Positions 10,910 through 22,680 of a DNA stretch of 64,000 bases are shown piece by piece; position 1 is the stretch's first letter, and each line of letters begins with the position of its first letter. Origin of the DNA: Agarophyton chilense (lineage: Eukaryota > Rhodophyta > Florideophyceae > Gracilariales > Gracilariaceae). Location of the stretch: the NCBI GenBank assembly GCA_030374765.1, contig JARGXX010000111.1:248001-312000 (forward strand), written 5' to 3'. Both the position numbers and the translations under genes were made by a program. The notes below the pieces were generated by a model, which saw only the letters and a program-made list of their open reading frames with translations, did not search any database and was not told where the DNA came from.

Positions 10910-10963
10910 ATGTGGTACACTGCGATACGTAATTGTACCATTCTCAGCCACTCTTCGAGTGTC

Positions 10964-11177
10964 TTACACATGCTCACGTATGCTGCGCATTGCAGACCGG
11001 ATGAATTCCTCGCTGAGTGGGCCTTGGGGATCATACACGGCATCATCCAGAGCAGCCACCTTGCGGTTGAAGATCTCTCTCATTTTCTTCTGGAACCCCT
11101 GGCCTTGGACTCCGGTCTTACCTGGACGGGGCAACTTCAGTCTAGTAGAGATTGGAATGAAACGCTCCGGATATCAA
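10964..11177 (-). other. Unexplained short coding-like frame beside chromovirus A
   Basis: On the minus strand, from a TGA near 11178 to TAA at 10964-10966, about 70 codons read without a stop. Most possible starts are internal; the only Met codons lie in the second half (FQKKMREIFNRKVAALDDAV). The product is basic at first (TRLKLPRPGKTG), then helical and amphipathic (EEFIRSAMRSIREHV). It looks more protein-like than the overlapping frames on either strand, but I recognise no family. It could be the last exon or a fragment of a gene cut by the insertion of chromovirus A, or part of another transposon. Confidence 0.25.
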
Positions 11178-12082
11178 TTGTTCTCAGTGGCGGTGCTTTG
11201 CATTTGATCATTGGTTGCCGATTGTTACGGTATTGCTTATTGTTATATACGAAATCAAAATATGGATTATAGGAAAGCCAAGAGAGAAAACTGATTTCTT
11301 TGGCGGCTAAGATGGAAGAAAGAAAGAAACTTGGCATAGAATGGGATGCAGGGGAGGGGAGAATGAGAGAATTAGTTGGCATCGCTGTATTGTACGAAGA
11401 TTGATGCACTAAAGTTTCGTTTCGTGACAGCGGGGAATGACGGACACGAGAAATGAAAAGAAAAGCACAACAACTGAGAAACAAAGGGTACTGGTGTGCG
11501 CAAGGTTTCTCATTACCAATAGTCGTCTGCTCTGATGGGTCACAAAAAAGTGAAAGGACGAGACCAGCCTCACAGTCAATTGAATCAATACAGCTCCAAG
11601 TTCGAGATGAACAGCAAGAGGTTAATAAATCTAGTAAGTCGGAGTACAACAGCTAATGGATCGCAGATTTTAAGAATTGTTACGTGTCCGCCGTGCGGTA
11701 CATTGAAGAATCGCGTTTCCAAAGTCGACGTGAAAATCTAATAAAAGTCGTTCAGATCCTAAATGAGCGAACCTCCAACGGTTGAACAAGAGCCAACAAA
11801 CGTCTGTTTACGAGAGCACAATAAGCTCGACCTACACAGTCTGTAGAGGATTGGGAAGAGGGCGAAGGACGGCACAGCCAGATTAGTGCTGCGCACATAG
11901 CAACCCTCCGAGATAGTGAAAGAAGAGTTTTGAAAGGACAGCAAGCGATAGCTGCTCATTCAAAGCGAGTTTCCAGCCATACGTATGACGTTCACGGACG
12001 AATCGAACGCACCTAACACGATGATGTTACGAATGAAACTTCAAATATTTACAGAACCCGTTCATCCTCTGCTGTACTTGAT
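11178..12082. other. No recognised gene
   Basis: Purine-rich on the plus strand around 11290-11400. A 170-codon minus frame (11137-11649) is Ser/Leu/Cys-rich and looks like the complement of low-complexity sequence rather than a gene. Nothing else is recognised. Confidence 0.4.
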
Positions 12083-14485
12083 ATGAGAGAGAACTTATTC
12101 GAGATACACAACCTGAATGAATATGAAAGGGAAGTCGAGATAAGGCGATTGAGAGAGGTTCTACATATTATTGAAACAGGTGGTTTAACGCAGAGCCAGA
12201 CAGCAGCTCTACTTCAAACTGGTGTTGTTCCGTCTAAATTCAGCTATGATATGCTCTTCCGGTATGCAGTACGCAGATCTGGTGTGAGAAAGCAGTTTGG
12301 ATTCATGTGCTCCTTGAAACACGCTCCGCTATACGGATTCCAAGAATATAGGACATGTCCTTCTCATTCATGTGACAAGACGCTGTTTGCCAGTCACAAG
12401 TACTGGTATAGGACTGTTTCCGAGCAGGTATCCGCGCTTTGCAAAAAGAAGATCTCGTTTGAATAATTGAAGAAGGGAGGTGACGAAGCATGGGAAGCCA
12501 TTACCGGGAGAGATGAAGCCCATGGATCACTTCATGACTACTACTGTAGAGATTACTTCAAGGAAACGTTTGGGGGCTTGATAAGAACTTGGAAATGAAA
12601 CGAAGAACTCCATGTCTTTTTGACGTTCTCATCGGACGGCTTTGAAGTATTTCGAGGTCTCAAACTCTGCAGGTCGACATGGTCGCTCGTTTTTGTCGTG
12701 CTTCATCAAGATCTAATGAAAGGATTTCAGTCCTCCAACAGTATCTTGGCAAAATTTTTGCGAGGTTCTCAAGATTAAGATGAATCTGACATATTTCTGT
12801 CTCCTATTGTAGATCACCTCAAAGAGTTTGAGTCTGGAATGAACTTTTTTTGCTCGGACCGAAGACCGAGGACAGTAAACGAACATTTGATGTTTGCAAC
12901 AGCTGACTGGCCTGCCGCCAGTAAGCTGAATTATATGAAGGGGTACAACGCAGTGCATCCCTGCCGGAGGTGTATGAAGCGAGGAAAAAAATCAGTTGCA
13001 ACTCGTAACAGGTTGTGGATGCTTCCAGAAGACGGAAACTATCTTCGTGAACAGTATAGTTCAGGATGGCTTGACGGAGAACGAAGCATGTGGATTGACA
13101 AAGAATGTCCTGCACTTCGAACAGCAGCAGATATGGAGAGTATCTGGAGGACCCTTGAGAGCAAAGGAAGAAGTTCTAGGACGTTTATGAAGGCAGCCGG
13201 AGTTCGTCGAAGGCCTTTGCTGTCTACCCTTCCTGTTGACATCTTAAAATGCTCTCCGTATGACCCTATGCATCTTTGGCTATAGGCCTGGGACAAATAT
13301 TTGGTATCTTTGTGTATCGACTCACACAAGAAGTGTATGTCATCTCAGTACCTGTTTGTGCTGCAGCTTCCAATTTTAACTGAAACGAATGAAGCTCTAG
13401 CGCATGGGGCAGAGAGAATTTCAGCTCACTGGGGACGGCCACCTGAGTCATTTCGCTTTCTTGGAGGGTACAAGGCAGAGCATTACCTAAACCTCGCATT
13501 GTATTACGCACCAGTTCTCTTTGGTAATGTTAGAGAGGACAGAAGATTAGTTCAACTATGAGCTGCTACGTTCAACGTAACCGACATATTGATGGATACT
13601 TCTCCTACGACTGCAGATGTCGTGCACCTTCGTCAGGCACTTCAGGTTGCACACACATTGTTTGTAAGCAGTTTCTACAACACACCAGCGCATGCGTTTT
13701 GTCTGATGCCTACTACTCACTCTTTCCAGCATGTACCTCAAATGCTTCAGGAGTGCCAGTCGTTGAGGAATGTATCACAGTTCATGGTTGAAAGGCTTGC
13801 AGGGAAGCTGGGCGAGATAGTGAAGTCTCGTCACTTTTTGGAATCGATTCTGTTCCACAAGACTCACACGCTATTTTCATTTGGCATGCTAGACGGTGGC
13901 GTCGCGACCTCATTAACCAAACCTCATCAAGGAATATATTTCAAGGAAGCTGCAGACGTATTTAACAATCCTGCGGTAAACAATGGGTCAAGTTTGGCAT
14001 TAGAAGTTCAAAGCGTGCATGAAGATGCAAACAGTACTATGGAGGAAGCAGATGAATGCCTAAACTCGGGAATGAGGTTTCGCATTTCAGGAACGCCATG
14101 TCATCAAAACTGGGTGGCGCTGCAAACTGCACTTATGGATAATCTTCAAAAAGAGCTCTGTCACAACTACTATGGTGTTTGTCTGAAAACTTTAAAAGCA
14201 TATGGAAAAGCATCAATATCTCAGGAGTATAGCTCTTTAATAGTTGATACGCGAGGAGAGTTTGAACGGCGAAGACGAAACGAAACGTTCAGAGCAAGAC
14301 AACGTTGTTGCATATCGTCCACGTTTGAAGCAACCCCTAGAAATGATCGATTTGTGACAGAAGAAGACTTGTATGAAGTGTACCACGGCTGTTTGGAAGA
14401 CATATTCGAAGCGACTATTGAACATCACAATCAAACAGAGATGACCAGTCGGAATTGTGAGTATCGCATTGTCTCACTCTGGTAA
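12083..14485 (+). pseudogene. TNP2-type (CACTA/EnSpm-like) transposase remnant 1
   Basis: A cut-and-paste transposase spread over several frames. In order: 12083-12466 N-terminal part; about 12610-12840, with SDGFEVF and, after breaks, ESDIFLSPIVDHLKEFESG; 12839-13285, with ATADWPAASKLNYMKGYNA, HPCRRCMKRG and PYDPMHLWL; about 13380-13560, with the RPPESFRFLGG region; and 13589-14485, with FMVERLAGKLGEIVKSRHFLE. The 'DG.xF', 'aDxPAxxKLxxxxGYxAxxxCxxC', 'DPMH' and 'FxxERLxGKLG' motifs follow the order in the tnp2 family (Pfam name Transposase family tnp2). At least three frame breaks. Introns could explain some of them. No terminal repeats could be assigned. Confidence 0.8.
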
Positions 14486-14904
14486 CAGTACGGGGGTCAA
14501 CAGAAGTCTGTAACTGATGTCCCATCCATATCAATTCAAACTAGGGTGTGACGCGGAAGTATTCGCTACACTAAAACGACAATGGAAGGTATGAGATGTA
14601 TTTCTCATCTAGTTGCATTTATGGACTATGGGGAGTGGAGGAATTTTATAGATCCCATGCGTCGTCGCATATCAACTGGAAATGAGATTCTTGCGGGCCT
14701 ATTTCAGTAGTGACTGTTATTTCACTTAGTATCAGACGTGATTTAATGTTTCGTTGTACAGAAATGTGATGTCACGTCTTTCCGAAAAATATCCGCGTTA
14801 CATTTGGAACGTGCTGCATGATTCGTTTAGAAAGAAATTTAAATATAAAAAATTTACTGGGAAACCCATTAATTTCGAAAAAGCATAGAAGTTTGTATAA
14901 CTCT

Positions 14905-15150
14905 CTTGGACATCTCCTGAGCATCAGAAATTAATTAAAAAACCTTTAAAACGAACATCACTTGGACATCACCTGGTATATCAGCTGGGCCATCAACTGT
15001 ATAAATCGTGAAGATATTTTGTGCATCTGAATAATCATCACACGGACATCTTTCGGACATCCTACGTGTATCGAAAACGTCCCTGAAAACCCCCATTAAA
15101 ATAGAATCTCTTGCACATCATAAGGACATCCAAGGGACATCTCGATGTCT
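14905..15150. repeat. Degenerate GGACATC-rich stretch
   Basis: The heptamer GGACATC or a one-base variant recurs at irregular 10-50 bp spacing (for example in CTTGGACATCTCCTGAGC, CTTGGACATCACCTGG, ACGGACATCTTTCGGACATC and AAGGACATCCAAGGGACATC). It sits just beyond the 3' side of DIRS-like copy 1 and may be part of that element's non-coding end or a decayed minisatellite. Confidence 0.4.
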
Positions 15151-16770
15151 CTCTGGGTGGGTATCCTTTGGTAGTAATGAGATAATACCCGCCGAGGCTG
15201 CCAAACATTTTCTTTTAATGATATTAGATCTGGATTCAAAACGACCCAATGATGGGGTCACTGTATTCGAAAGTAGAATCCACCTCTCCTGAGGACTCCT
15301 CCACAACGAAAATAATTCCGTCAAAACGAGTCCTCCCTGACACCTTGCTAGAAATTTCTCAGCAGTTGTTTTGGACAGCGTTTCTCTCTTGTATTAGTAG
15401 AAAGGGGTGTATTTGCTCGGCATATAAGCAAATATGCTCACTTTGAAGTCCCTCAGGTATGCTTTCGAATTTTCTTCTTGTTTCTCTAAATTTGTCGTTT
15501 TCGTGCACTTGCTTTCTTCTTATCTCCGTCCTATGTATCAGACGCTCCTTCAATACAAAACACATCCCATATGCCCATCGAATTAACAATCGATGTTGTT
15601 GTATTCATTGTTTTTGTTTTTACTTTTGTCCCGTCACCTTGATTTGGCAAGGCTGACTTGTTCTCCTTAAACGTTTTTCGAGGTTTCGCAGACTTGTCAA
15701 GTTGACGCTGCATTGTCTCGCTTATGAAATCGTCGTACTCTTCTTCGAATTCTCTGGCGACTTCCCAGTTTCGAGTCTTCCTACCCATTATCACTGCCGT
15801 CAATTTACGAATGGCCAACTCCACCCCCAACTCGTTTTCGGCTCTTAACACGCCCAGAGAGTTTATGGGGCAGTCAATAAACCGAGCCAAAAAAACAGAT
15901 TCCCGGCGGTTCGGAATGCCCGTGAAAGACGAGCTTTCACCTACGCAGAGACCGTCAGATAATTCGTCAGAGCTTTGCTGAGTATATATTCACCTTAAAG
16001 ACTGTCAACATATACATATTTTTCAGGACACTGTTTGCTAACGAAAGCAATCGAGAACTTCTTGTTTGCCGTCTGCCAATTCAAATTCAAAGTCTTCCTC
16101 GCAAGGCTCGAAATTTCCTCATCGCCGTCGTCGAAATCTGAGCCAGAGTCATTGCCAGCATTGTCAACAACCACATCCATCGCCTGTCTGATGTCGACAA
16201 AAAAACCTCCCCCTTTCATTTTTCCTCCGAACTCTTCCGCGACTCCTTCAATTCCTATTTGTCATTAGTCATGCACTTTTGCGCTTTCTCCAACCCCTCT
16301 ATGAAAGAAAGAATTCCTTATATAAAACAAGGGCGGGCAGTTTTTTTTTCTCTGAGTCGGAATCTGGAGTGGACTCAGACTCGTATTCAATCGGGGACTG
16401 ACCCTGTTTGCTCCCCGGTGTGCGTTTTGTACGCCCTCGGGGTTTCTGATCCGAGAAGGCTACAATTTGAGTACTCGCTACTTTCCTAGGAGACCCCGCC
16501 TTCGGCGCACTTTCTCTGACTCTTTTCGGGTGTGTTTTATCTTCAATGCATCGGAATCAGGTATCCACTTCACCATCTTCAGGGATCCCCGGTATCTCAT
16601 TCCTGATTACACGAAAGAGAGCATTCTAAATCTGAGACTTTTCTCCAATGTAAACCAAAAGCGTACCTCGAAAAGCTTTTGTTACGATGACCAAGGCATC
16701 CACCTCCATGCCTTCGATTTCCTGCCCGAGAGCCAAGCAGTTTTAATTTTCATCAGCATACTCGCAAACC
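15118..16770 (-). pseudogene. Gag-like protein of DIRS-like copy 1
   Basis: Pieces aligned by eye with copy 2: about 16600-16760 (GQEIEGMEVDALVIV, IRNEIPGIPEDGE); 15995-16219, with an acidic Asp/Ser patch then SLARKTLNLNWQTANKKF; 15531-15890, with MARFIDCPINSLGVLRAENE and LAIRKLTAVIMGRKTRNW; and 15118-15324, with KCLAASAGIISLLPKD. The acidic patch followed by 'SLARK' and the 'RA.NELAVEL.IR.L.AV.M' helix are shared by all three copies. Function by position only: probable structural (Gag) protein. Several stops and frameshifts. Confidence 0.65.
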
Positions 16771-17030
16771 GGGCCATATGACAACGATATTTCAATTATT
16801 TCGGGAAGTTGAAACAACTCTTAAGAATTCTAAAAAATATACCAATAAAACAGGGATCACAGGCAAAACGAGGCCTGATCACTTCCCCCGCCAACACGGA
16901 TCCCTCCCTGACTTACTCCCTTGGCCAAGTTATGATGCCCAGTCGACACCAAGAGGAGGTGGAGTAAAGCTTTAGTCTACCAAAGGCAGAAGCGTGAAGT
17001 CTCCGGAAATTATAATCCCTACGCAAGCTC
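15118..17030 (-). mobile_element. DIRS-like retroelement copy 1 (5' fragment)
   Basis: Minus-strand fragment homologous to the 5' part of copy 2 (34183 onward). The leader at 16880-17030 matches 34183-34350 (GCGTAGGGATTAT, TTTCCGGA, CTAAAGCTTTACTCCACC). Gag-like sequence follows from about 16770 down to 15118. RT, RNase H and recombinase are absent, so the copy ends inside gag. Relative to copy 2 it also lacks roughly 600 bp between the leader and gag. Confidence 0.75.
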
Positions 17031-17703
17031 TGCATTGAAACAATATAACAATTATTATGGGCTAAGAACTCATTTACATACTCCTGAGCAGCAGAATACG
17101 GTGACAACTGTTAGTCGGATAGTTTCTTCTGAGATAATAATACATCTAGCAAGCTAAATAAACCGGATTGACTTGGATGGAGACAGAATTAACTTATGCT
17201 TTTATTTTAGACGTTTAGAAAATACTTCTAGAAGGCCTAAAAATGCATTTTGTTAAAAGAACATCAGTCTTGTTGATAAAATCTTGCATGAAATATGATG
17301 AGTATCACCCAGATGATCTACAAAACTATTGCGATCAGTACAACTGCGGTAGATATAGTAAAAGGATCCGTACCATTGTTCTTTTTTGCATTTCAAACAA
17401 TTATATTTTGGATTTGTATGTAGTTTTGCATACTTTGCATCTACCTTGGTATGTCGAAGATATTAGAAAAAGATGTAGTTGCTTGCGCTTTTGGTTTGTC
17501 TCCATAAACGTAATGCCAGCACCATTCATATATGAGTTAGCTATTCTAACAACTTTCATACAGGTTCTTTAGATAGTTCGAGTTGTATCCCAGTTTCTAT
17601 CTAGTAGCCAATTAGCAAGGTGGAAATATAAATTATACTGCGGAAGAGTCAGTGTGTTCTCACATGCACTTTTGTAGAGATCCCAGGCTTAGGCTTCGAT
17701 CAC
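17031..17703. other. No recognised gene
   Basis: AT-rich. The longest frame is 109 codons at 17243-17572 (+), starting MHFVKRTSVLLIKSCMKYDE and rich in Ile/Leu/Tyr/Cys. It shows no motif I recognise and lies in unassigned sequence. Confidence 0.35.
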
Positions 17704-19132
17704 TCACATGACGTGCAAGGAATTATTCTCCCTAAAAGACCATTCGTTCACCTCAAACTGCTTCTTCATACATAAATCATCCTTCCAAGACCTATTATGT
17801 CCATCATTTCTTGAGCAGCATGAGTAATACTCTTCGCAGACTTCCGGAATTGAAATAGACATTTGGGGTTTCTCGCTTAGTCCATCGGCTGTTCTCTCTT
17901 TTTCACGAAACATAAGAATTCCTGCTTGGATAAGGCGGCAAGTACTTGTACAAGATCTTCTCTCACGCTCCATAAAAAACACAGGCATCAACTTTAGATC
18001 TAATTCAGCATGGTTAGCGGCAATTGAAACATGCTGGTCTCGTAACGTCATTGTAAGTTCGGAAATGTGTTTCATAGGAACCTTTCAATAACAGTTTTTA
18101 AATGCGAATGATTCTCATGCCTTTTCTTTTAAAGTTCTTCATCGGTTTTAACAGACGCAAACAATACGATCGGTTCCAAATCATTTTTCTAATAATTTCA
18201 TTTGAACAGCTGTTCTGTGTGCTTTTATTGAATCATAAGGCTGGTCATTTGGTTCCGTAGAGTCTATGGTGGTCTTTATTGTGAGAATCATTTCACTCCT
18301 TTTGCAGCAAACGGTCTTTCTTTCGCAACCGTTTTCAGGTTTCCTATCAAGAGTAGTGTATAGCTGAAGTGCGACTCCAATCCAAATTACGCTGATTCCA
18401 TACCAACGTGACTTATAATCATATGGTCTTTATAAATTTCACGAAGTCAAAAACGCATGATAACCTGGCTTCATCCTGATTTTGAACGCTCTCCGATTAT
18501 CTGAAAACGATAATTCGTCATAAATGTTCAAACCGGTTACGTGACATGATCGTTTCGAGCTGCTGAGAGTCAAAATTTTTGAAAGAAGTTTCTTTAGACC
18601 AGATCGACCTTTTATTAGAGCCTTTGAAGCTTGGTATTAAATCCATAACATCGAAACAATTCAAAAGTTCACTTCCAATAGTCTTGTTTAGACCTTCTTT
18701 ACCGACCGAAAGTTTGTGGAACGAAAAATTTGTTCCAAACGAGCGACAGGAATTATGCACATAATGACATCATACGGAGAGAATTCGGAAAGAACGTGCA
18801 TAGCCGAGATATAATCTTATACTGATCCCGAGACTTTCTATTGAGGCATGAGCCCTGAATCTTTCAGAGTTTGGAACACATTTCACGTTGTCCCCTTGGA
18901 AAAATGAACATCTATAAAACTGTATCACGTGCATCTGTGTGTCAAAAAATGGGCTGGTCGGTGTTAGAGTGTAAGTTTCATCCCCATCAATGACAGTATG
19001 TTTTTCGCCATTTCTCGAAACTTCGTTTTTAATTGCAGCACCATTCATCTTCGAAGTTGGAGCGTGTTCTGAGCATTTTCCTAAACCACGACATGACCAC
19101 CAGGTTTTCCATTTCAAATTTTTACAGTGCAA
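17704..19132 (-). pseudogene. Possible PiggyBac-like transposase fragments
   Basis: Minus-strand frames at 18770-19132, 18518-18760 and 17704-18075. The middle frame reads SELLNCFDVMDLIPSFKGSN, then SIWSKETSFKNFDSQQLE and TIMSRNRFEHL. This resembles the N-terminal part of PiggyBac transposases ('ElxxFfgvxllmGixxxP..YWs....f......iMsrnRFe.l'). The upstream frame has a WWSC...C...A...H pattern faintly like a FLYWCH zinc finger. The downstream frame is Cys-rich and unassigned. The catalytic aspartates were not located, so this is tentative. Confidence 0.35.
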
Positions 19133-21097
19133 AAGTTTTTCTCTACCCTTTCGTTCAAAGTTGATGATGGCCGAAGTGTTTGACGAGAATTATTGGCAAC
19201 AACTTCAACTTTTGTCACACCCACAGAGACGAGTATTATCTTCTACTTTTTTCCAAAGAAGCGTTTACAGTATAGCTTTGACGAAACGAGCCGTGCCCGG
19301 GTATGGACTCTCTTTCCAACCATACGTTGGAACTCATTAGATGTTGAAATGTTTCACAAACTGTGACAGACCGGATTGAAAATGGTGCTTCGAGCAGGTC
19401 TTGGGCGATCTTTTGTCATGTCAGAAGTGTACAGTTGCGATATAAATATCCAATATTTATATCGTGGTGTAGGGCTTTACACATTTCATTTTATTACATC
19501 ACATCATTATATCTTTGGCTCTGCCTGCTATACATACATATTGATCACTTTAGCATTAGCACTATCTACTCAATACACTCCTTTTTTATGTCGTCTTTCT
19601 TTAGCTTACTTTATTTGCCCTCTTCTGGGCTCGCACTCTCGAGAGAATATCTTTTACTTGTGTCCCTTTGGGTTATCACCGCCCGCGTTGTGTCCCATTC
19701 TTACTGTTACGGATATGACGTTTACTGTTCTGTTCCAATGTCATTCCCGCGGGTGGCAACTCAGTAGCAATTGTTTACTTCGTTTCCCCTTGTCTGTCAG
19801 TGTCTGTCCGCTTTGCCAGTTTTACAGCCAAGAACTCCACTAGGCTCCTGCAGGTTCTTTGATATGCCATGAGCCATGGTACCGGCTGGTGGCAAAAGAA
19901 ATGCATCGCCATGGTATTGAGTAATGTCGAAAAATGATATTTCTTCCATGTATGCATGGATGTCTTTAGCTCTTACAATCCATCAATAGATGAGATTCTG
20001 GCAAATCATATGAAACACCTGTCCATCGTAAACAGAGACTTGGCTTCGAGTTGTTTCGCCACTATCATCGCGAACGACTACGACATCTACGCACCGTACG
20101 AGCACTTTCAGCTCAAACACAATCAGTAAACTTCAGAATCATCAATACCCTACACGGTTCAGATGCATCACTCTCAATTGCCCCGCAAGACCCGTATACC
20201 TTTGAAAATCATGAGAAAACATCTCTATGATGGCCCATTTGTCTATCATCTCCGCCAAATGTTTTCCGCACAAGCCAAGACTTTAGCTTCGCCAGCATCT
20301 GCCTCGTTTGCTAGCCCCCTGAATCAGTTGCACCTAAACGGCTCCATGCTTCCTTTCTCCTTACTTGATAAAGATTATCTATGCGTGGCAGAGCACGGCC
20401 TTCCAACTATCTGAATATGTCAGAAGTGGTTCAAATTGGGTTCGGAGGCTCTTGATTATTGAAGTACACAATTATTCGCTCTACTCCAAAGACGCTGTCA
20501 TCAGGAAAGATGTTGCATTCTTGTGTACCGCGTTAATGTTGCTCGAAAACATGGAAAAACTTCCGACTTCTTGTCCGTTTGTAACCCAATAGTTCAAAGC
20601 TTACCGTGACAAGGCCTCGTTTTGCCACCAAAATAATTTTCAGAATCCACAACCCGGGTCTATCCTGGGTTTTTATGAATCTCTGGTACTTGATAAGAGG
20701 TAATTTTGAAACGACGGAAAGTCCACGTTGTTGACTAGTTCAGGCAACATTAACCCGACAACTTTCTGTCGCTTTGGAAAAGAAGATACTTTTCTTGGTA
20801 CCTGTATGGCTCCATTCCTTAAAAGACACGGCTTTTGAGAGGCTTATTGCGAAAACAAAAAGAGCCTCAGCTATTAACAGGAAGTTGTTGACAGTAAGGA
20901 ATGCAGGGCCGAGAATTATGGTGAAGGAAAAGAGAGAAGTCGAGCGGATGAAGTTAGAACAATGCCGCCGAAAAGCAAGCTTAAGAGTGAGAGGAACGCA
21001 AAAAGTTGCGGAGAGCGCAGCCATCTGAAATATATGGCAAGTAAGGAGACTCACGCGAAGCAAAGTGACGAAAAGATAAGGAGTTTGCCAAGAAAAC
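19133..21097. other. Unassigned region between fragments and chromovirus B
   Basis: Several overlapping plus-strand frames (155 codons at 19376-19843, hydrophobic and Cys/Ser-rich; 83 codons at 20163-20414; 84 codons at 20774-21028, Lys/Arg-rich). None has a domain I recognise and none is clearly favoured over its overlapping neighbours. The sequence may be decayed transposon. Confidence 0.35.
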
Positions 21098-21541
21098 TGT
21101 TACGCAATGACTGATGGGTCTGCGTACGGGTCTCGACCAGTAGTAGCTTGATAGAGCGGGTCCTTAGGTTCGAATCCTTGACGGCGACACTTCCAGAGTA
21201 CTTGATGCAATTGGCTGGAGTTTACTGCGTAGTCCTACAAGTCGGAGCGACGGAAACGATGGCTTGAGGACCAATTGGTGAAACTAATATACCAAAGAGG
21301 GTTACTTAGTACCCTAACGGTGCCTACCTTACTGTAAGAAACAAGCGTCACTCGAGCCAAGTAAATAGTAATGGCGAGACGATGGGATCTCCCTGGCACT
21401 GCAATGCCAATCCATTACACTAATTAGAGTAAATTAATAATCTAAATGAGTCCAGCTGAGTTCGGCCAGTCCATGTCGCCTTTGTAAGTTCCCTCAGGCC
21501 GGCTGCTTACAGGGCTCAACCGTTATCGTTGCTCCTTCACA
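21098..21541 (-). repeat. 3' LTR of chromovirus B
   Basis: About 444 bp. Plus-strand left edge TGTTACGCAATGACTG; right edge GCTCCTTCACA. Homologous to 29501-29946 and to the copy A LTRs. Includes the tRNA-like patch at 21141-21177. Confidence 0.9.
21141..21177 (+). promoter_or_regulatory. tRNA-like patch in 3' LTR of chromovirus B
   Basis: TAGTAGCTTGATAGAGCGGG followed by the perfect B box GGTTCGAATCC (21167-21177). The D-arm-like half has diverged, whereas the B box is unchanged from copies at 1465 and 29570. Confidence 0.5.
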
Positions 21542-22184
21542 TTACACCCTTCTTAGGATTCGACTGTCACGGCGAAGTACAAATTGCCTCACCTATTCAT
21601 GGCGGCTTTGCTCTTATTGGACCTATTGGTGAACCTCCAATCTTGCCTTAGGAATCGGAACTTCGTGATTCTCACCGTCCTACTGGCCTGGACACGAGCT
21701 GTACCGTGCCCGATATGTCGGCGACTTATGAAAAATCCGGGGCTTACTTGCTCTTGTTTCCCGTGGGCGCGACGGGGCGTCGCATCGCCATCAGCCTCGA
21801 GTGTACCAGCGCGTAAGAGCTCACTATTGGCGTCAAATTGGCAGTTCTTTCAATTAAGGTACTGTACACGCACCAAGCGGGGTGTTCCTTGCCGCTTTTA
21901 CTATCCTTCACTATTGCTTTGTCGACCCAACGCGCATCGTCCGCCGTGATCTATGGTGCGCGCTTCTTCGATTTGGGGTCACTTCGAACATCCTGCCCGA
22001 TTCGATTTCATCTTCTCTCCTTCTCGTCGCGGTATTCCTCCGCTGGTAGCGCGCGATGTCGCAATCGCCTTATAAGCCCGTCAGATACGCTCATCTCCGT
22101 CCGTGCTTTGTCGCTTCTGTCTGTTTTACCATCCATTTCCCAGCGGACCAACCTGTGGGCAGCAGCACCATGGCTTCATAAAAG

Positions 22185-22680
22185 CAAACAGGGAGCTCTT
22201 TGGGATACCAAGTGGCCCATGAACGCCCCAAAGACCGCTAGTACTTTTTTATCGGACGGAATCCGCGGGCAGTGCGTCATGCCATTCTGCCGTACAGTTT
22301 TTAGTATTGCCTAGATGGATATTGCCACAGTCCTGGGGCAAGCTTTCTCCTGGGCGCGTCGTGCGGGGCGCCACACCGCGTCTGTCCAACAGGGTCAAGA
22401 TCTGAAGACAGCTTTCGTCAATATCCAGCAGCAGAATGCCCAAGTGATGTACTAGAAGGGTACTACCGAATTAGACGCCCGGTATGGGTTTCAATTGAAG
22501 GACCGGGTGTCTACCGATGGTGACAATAGTCTCTCAAGTAAATCTCCGCCGAAAAAGCGTGCTCCTCTTGCTCGGGGTGATCCTAGTGGTACTGTAGGCT
22601 CCTCGGGTGACCCTATTCCCGGTGTCGCTCCTGGAGGTTCCAATGAAGACGACACAGTTACTATTGCGCCGCCCCAGTGA
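22185..22680 (+). pseudogene. Internally deleted antisense frame of chromovirus B
   Basis: Counterpart of the 2204-4165 frame in copy A. The first part (GALWDTKWP... then RGQCVMPFC, to 22314) aligns with A near 2290-2400. The second part (ATVLGQAFSWARRAGRHTA onward, to TGA at 22678-22680) aligns with A from about 3865. The roughly 1.46 kb missing between them leaves both parts in the same reading frame, separated by TAG at 22312-22314; another TAG lies at 22453-22455. The final third aligns with A without indels over about 100 codons and keeps the Gln-rich stretch and the Ser/Lys/Pro tail. Function unknown. Confidence 0.55.

Noticed and set aside
12953..13040. CRISPR-like or other prokaryotic features anywhere in the window.
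   Set aside because: No regularly spaced repeats with unique spacers, no operons or ribosome-binding sites; all recognisable genes are eukaryotic transposon genes.
11407..14715. CACTA at 11407 and TAGTG at 14711 as terminal repeats of the first tnp2 element.
   Set aside because: Only five bases agree; the adjacent bases do not match as inverted repeats, and such pentamers are common by chance.
19376..19843. A 155-codon hydrophobic frame as a membrane protein gene.
   Set aside because: It overlaps a second similarly long frame in another phase, has simple T/C-rich composition, and no family resemblance.
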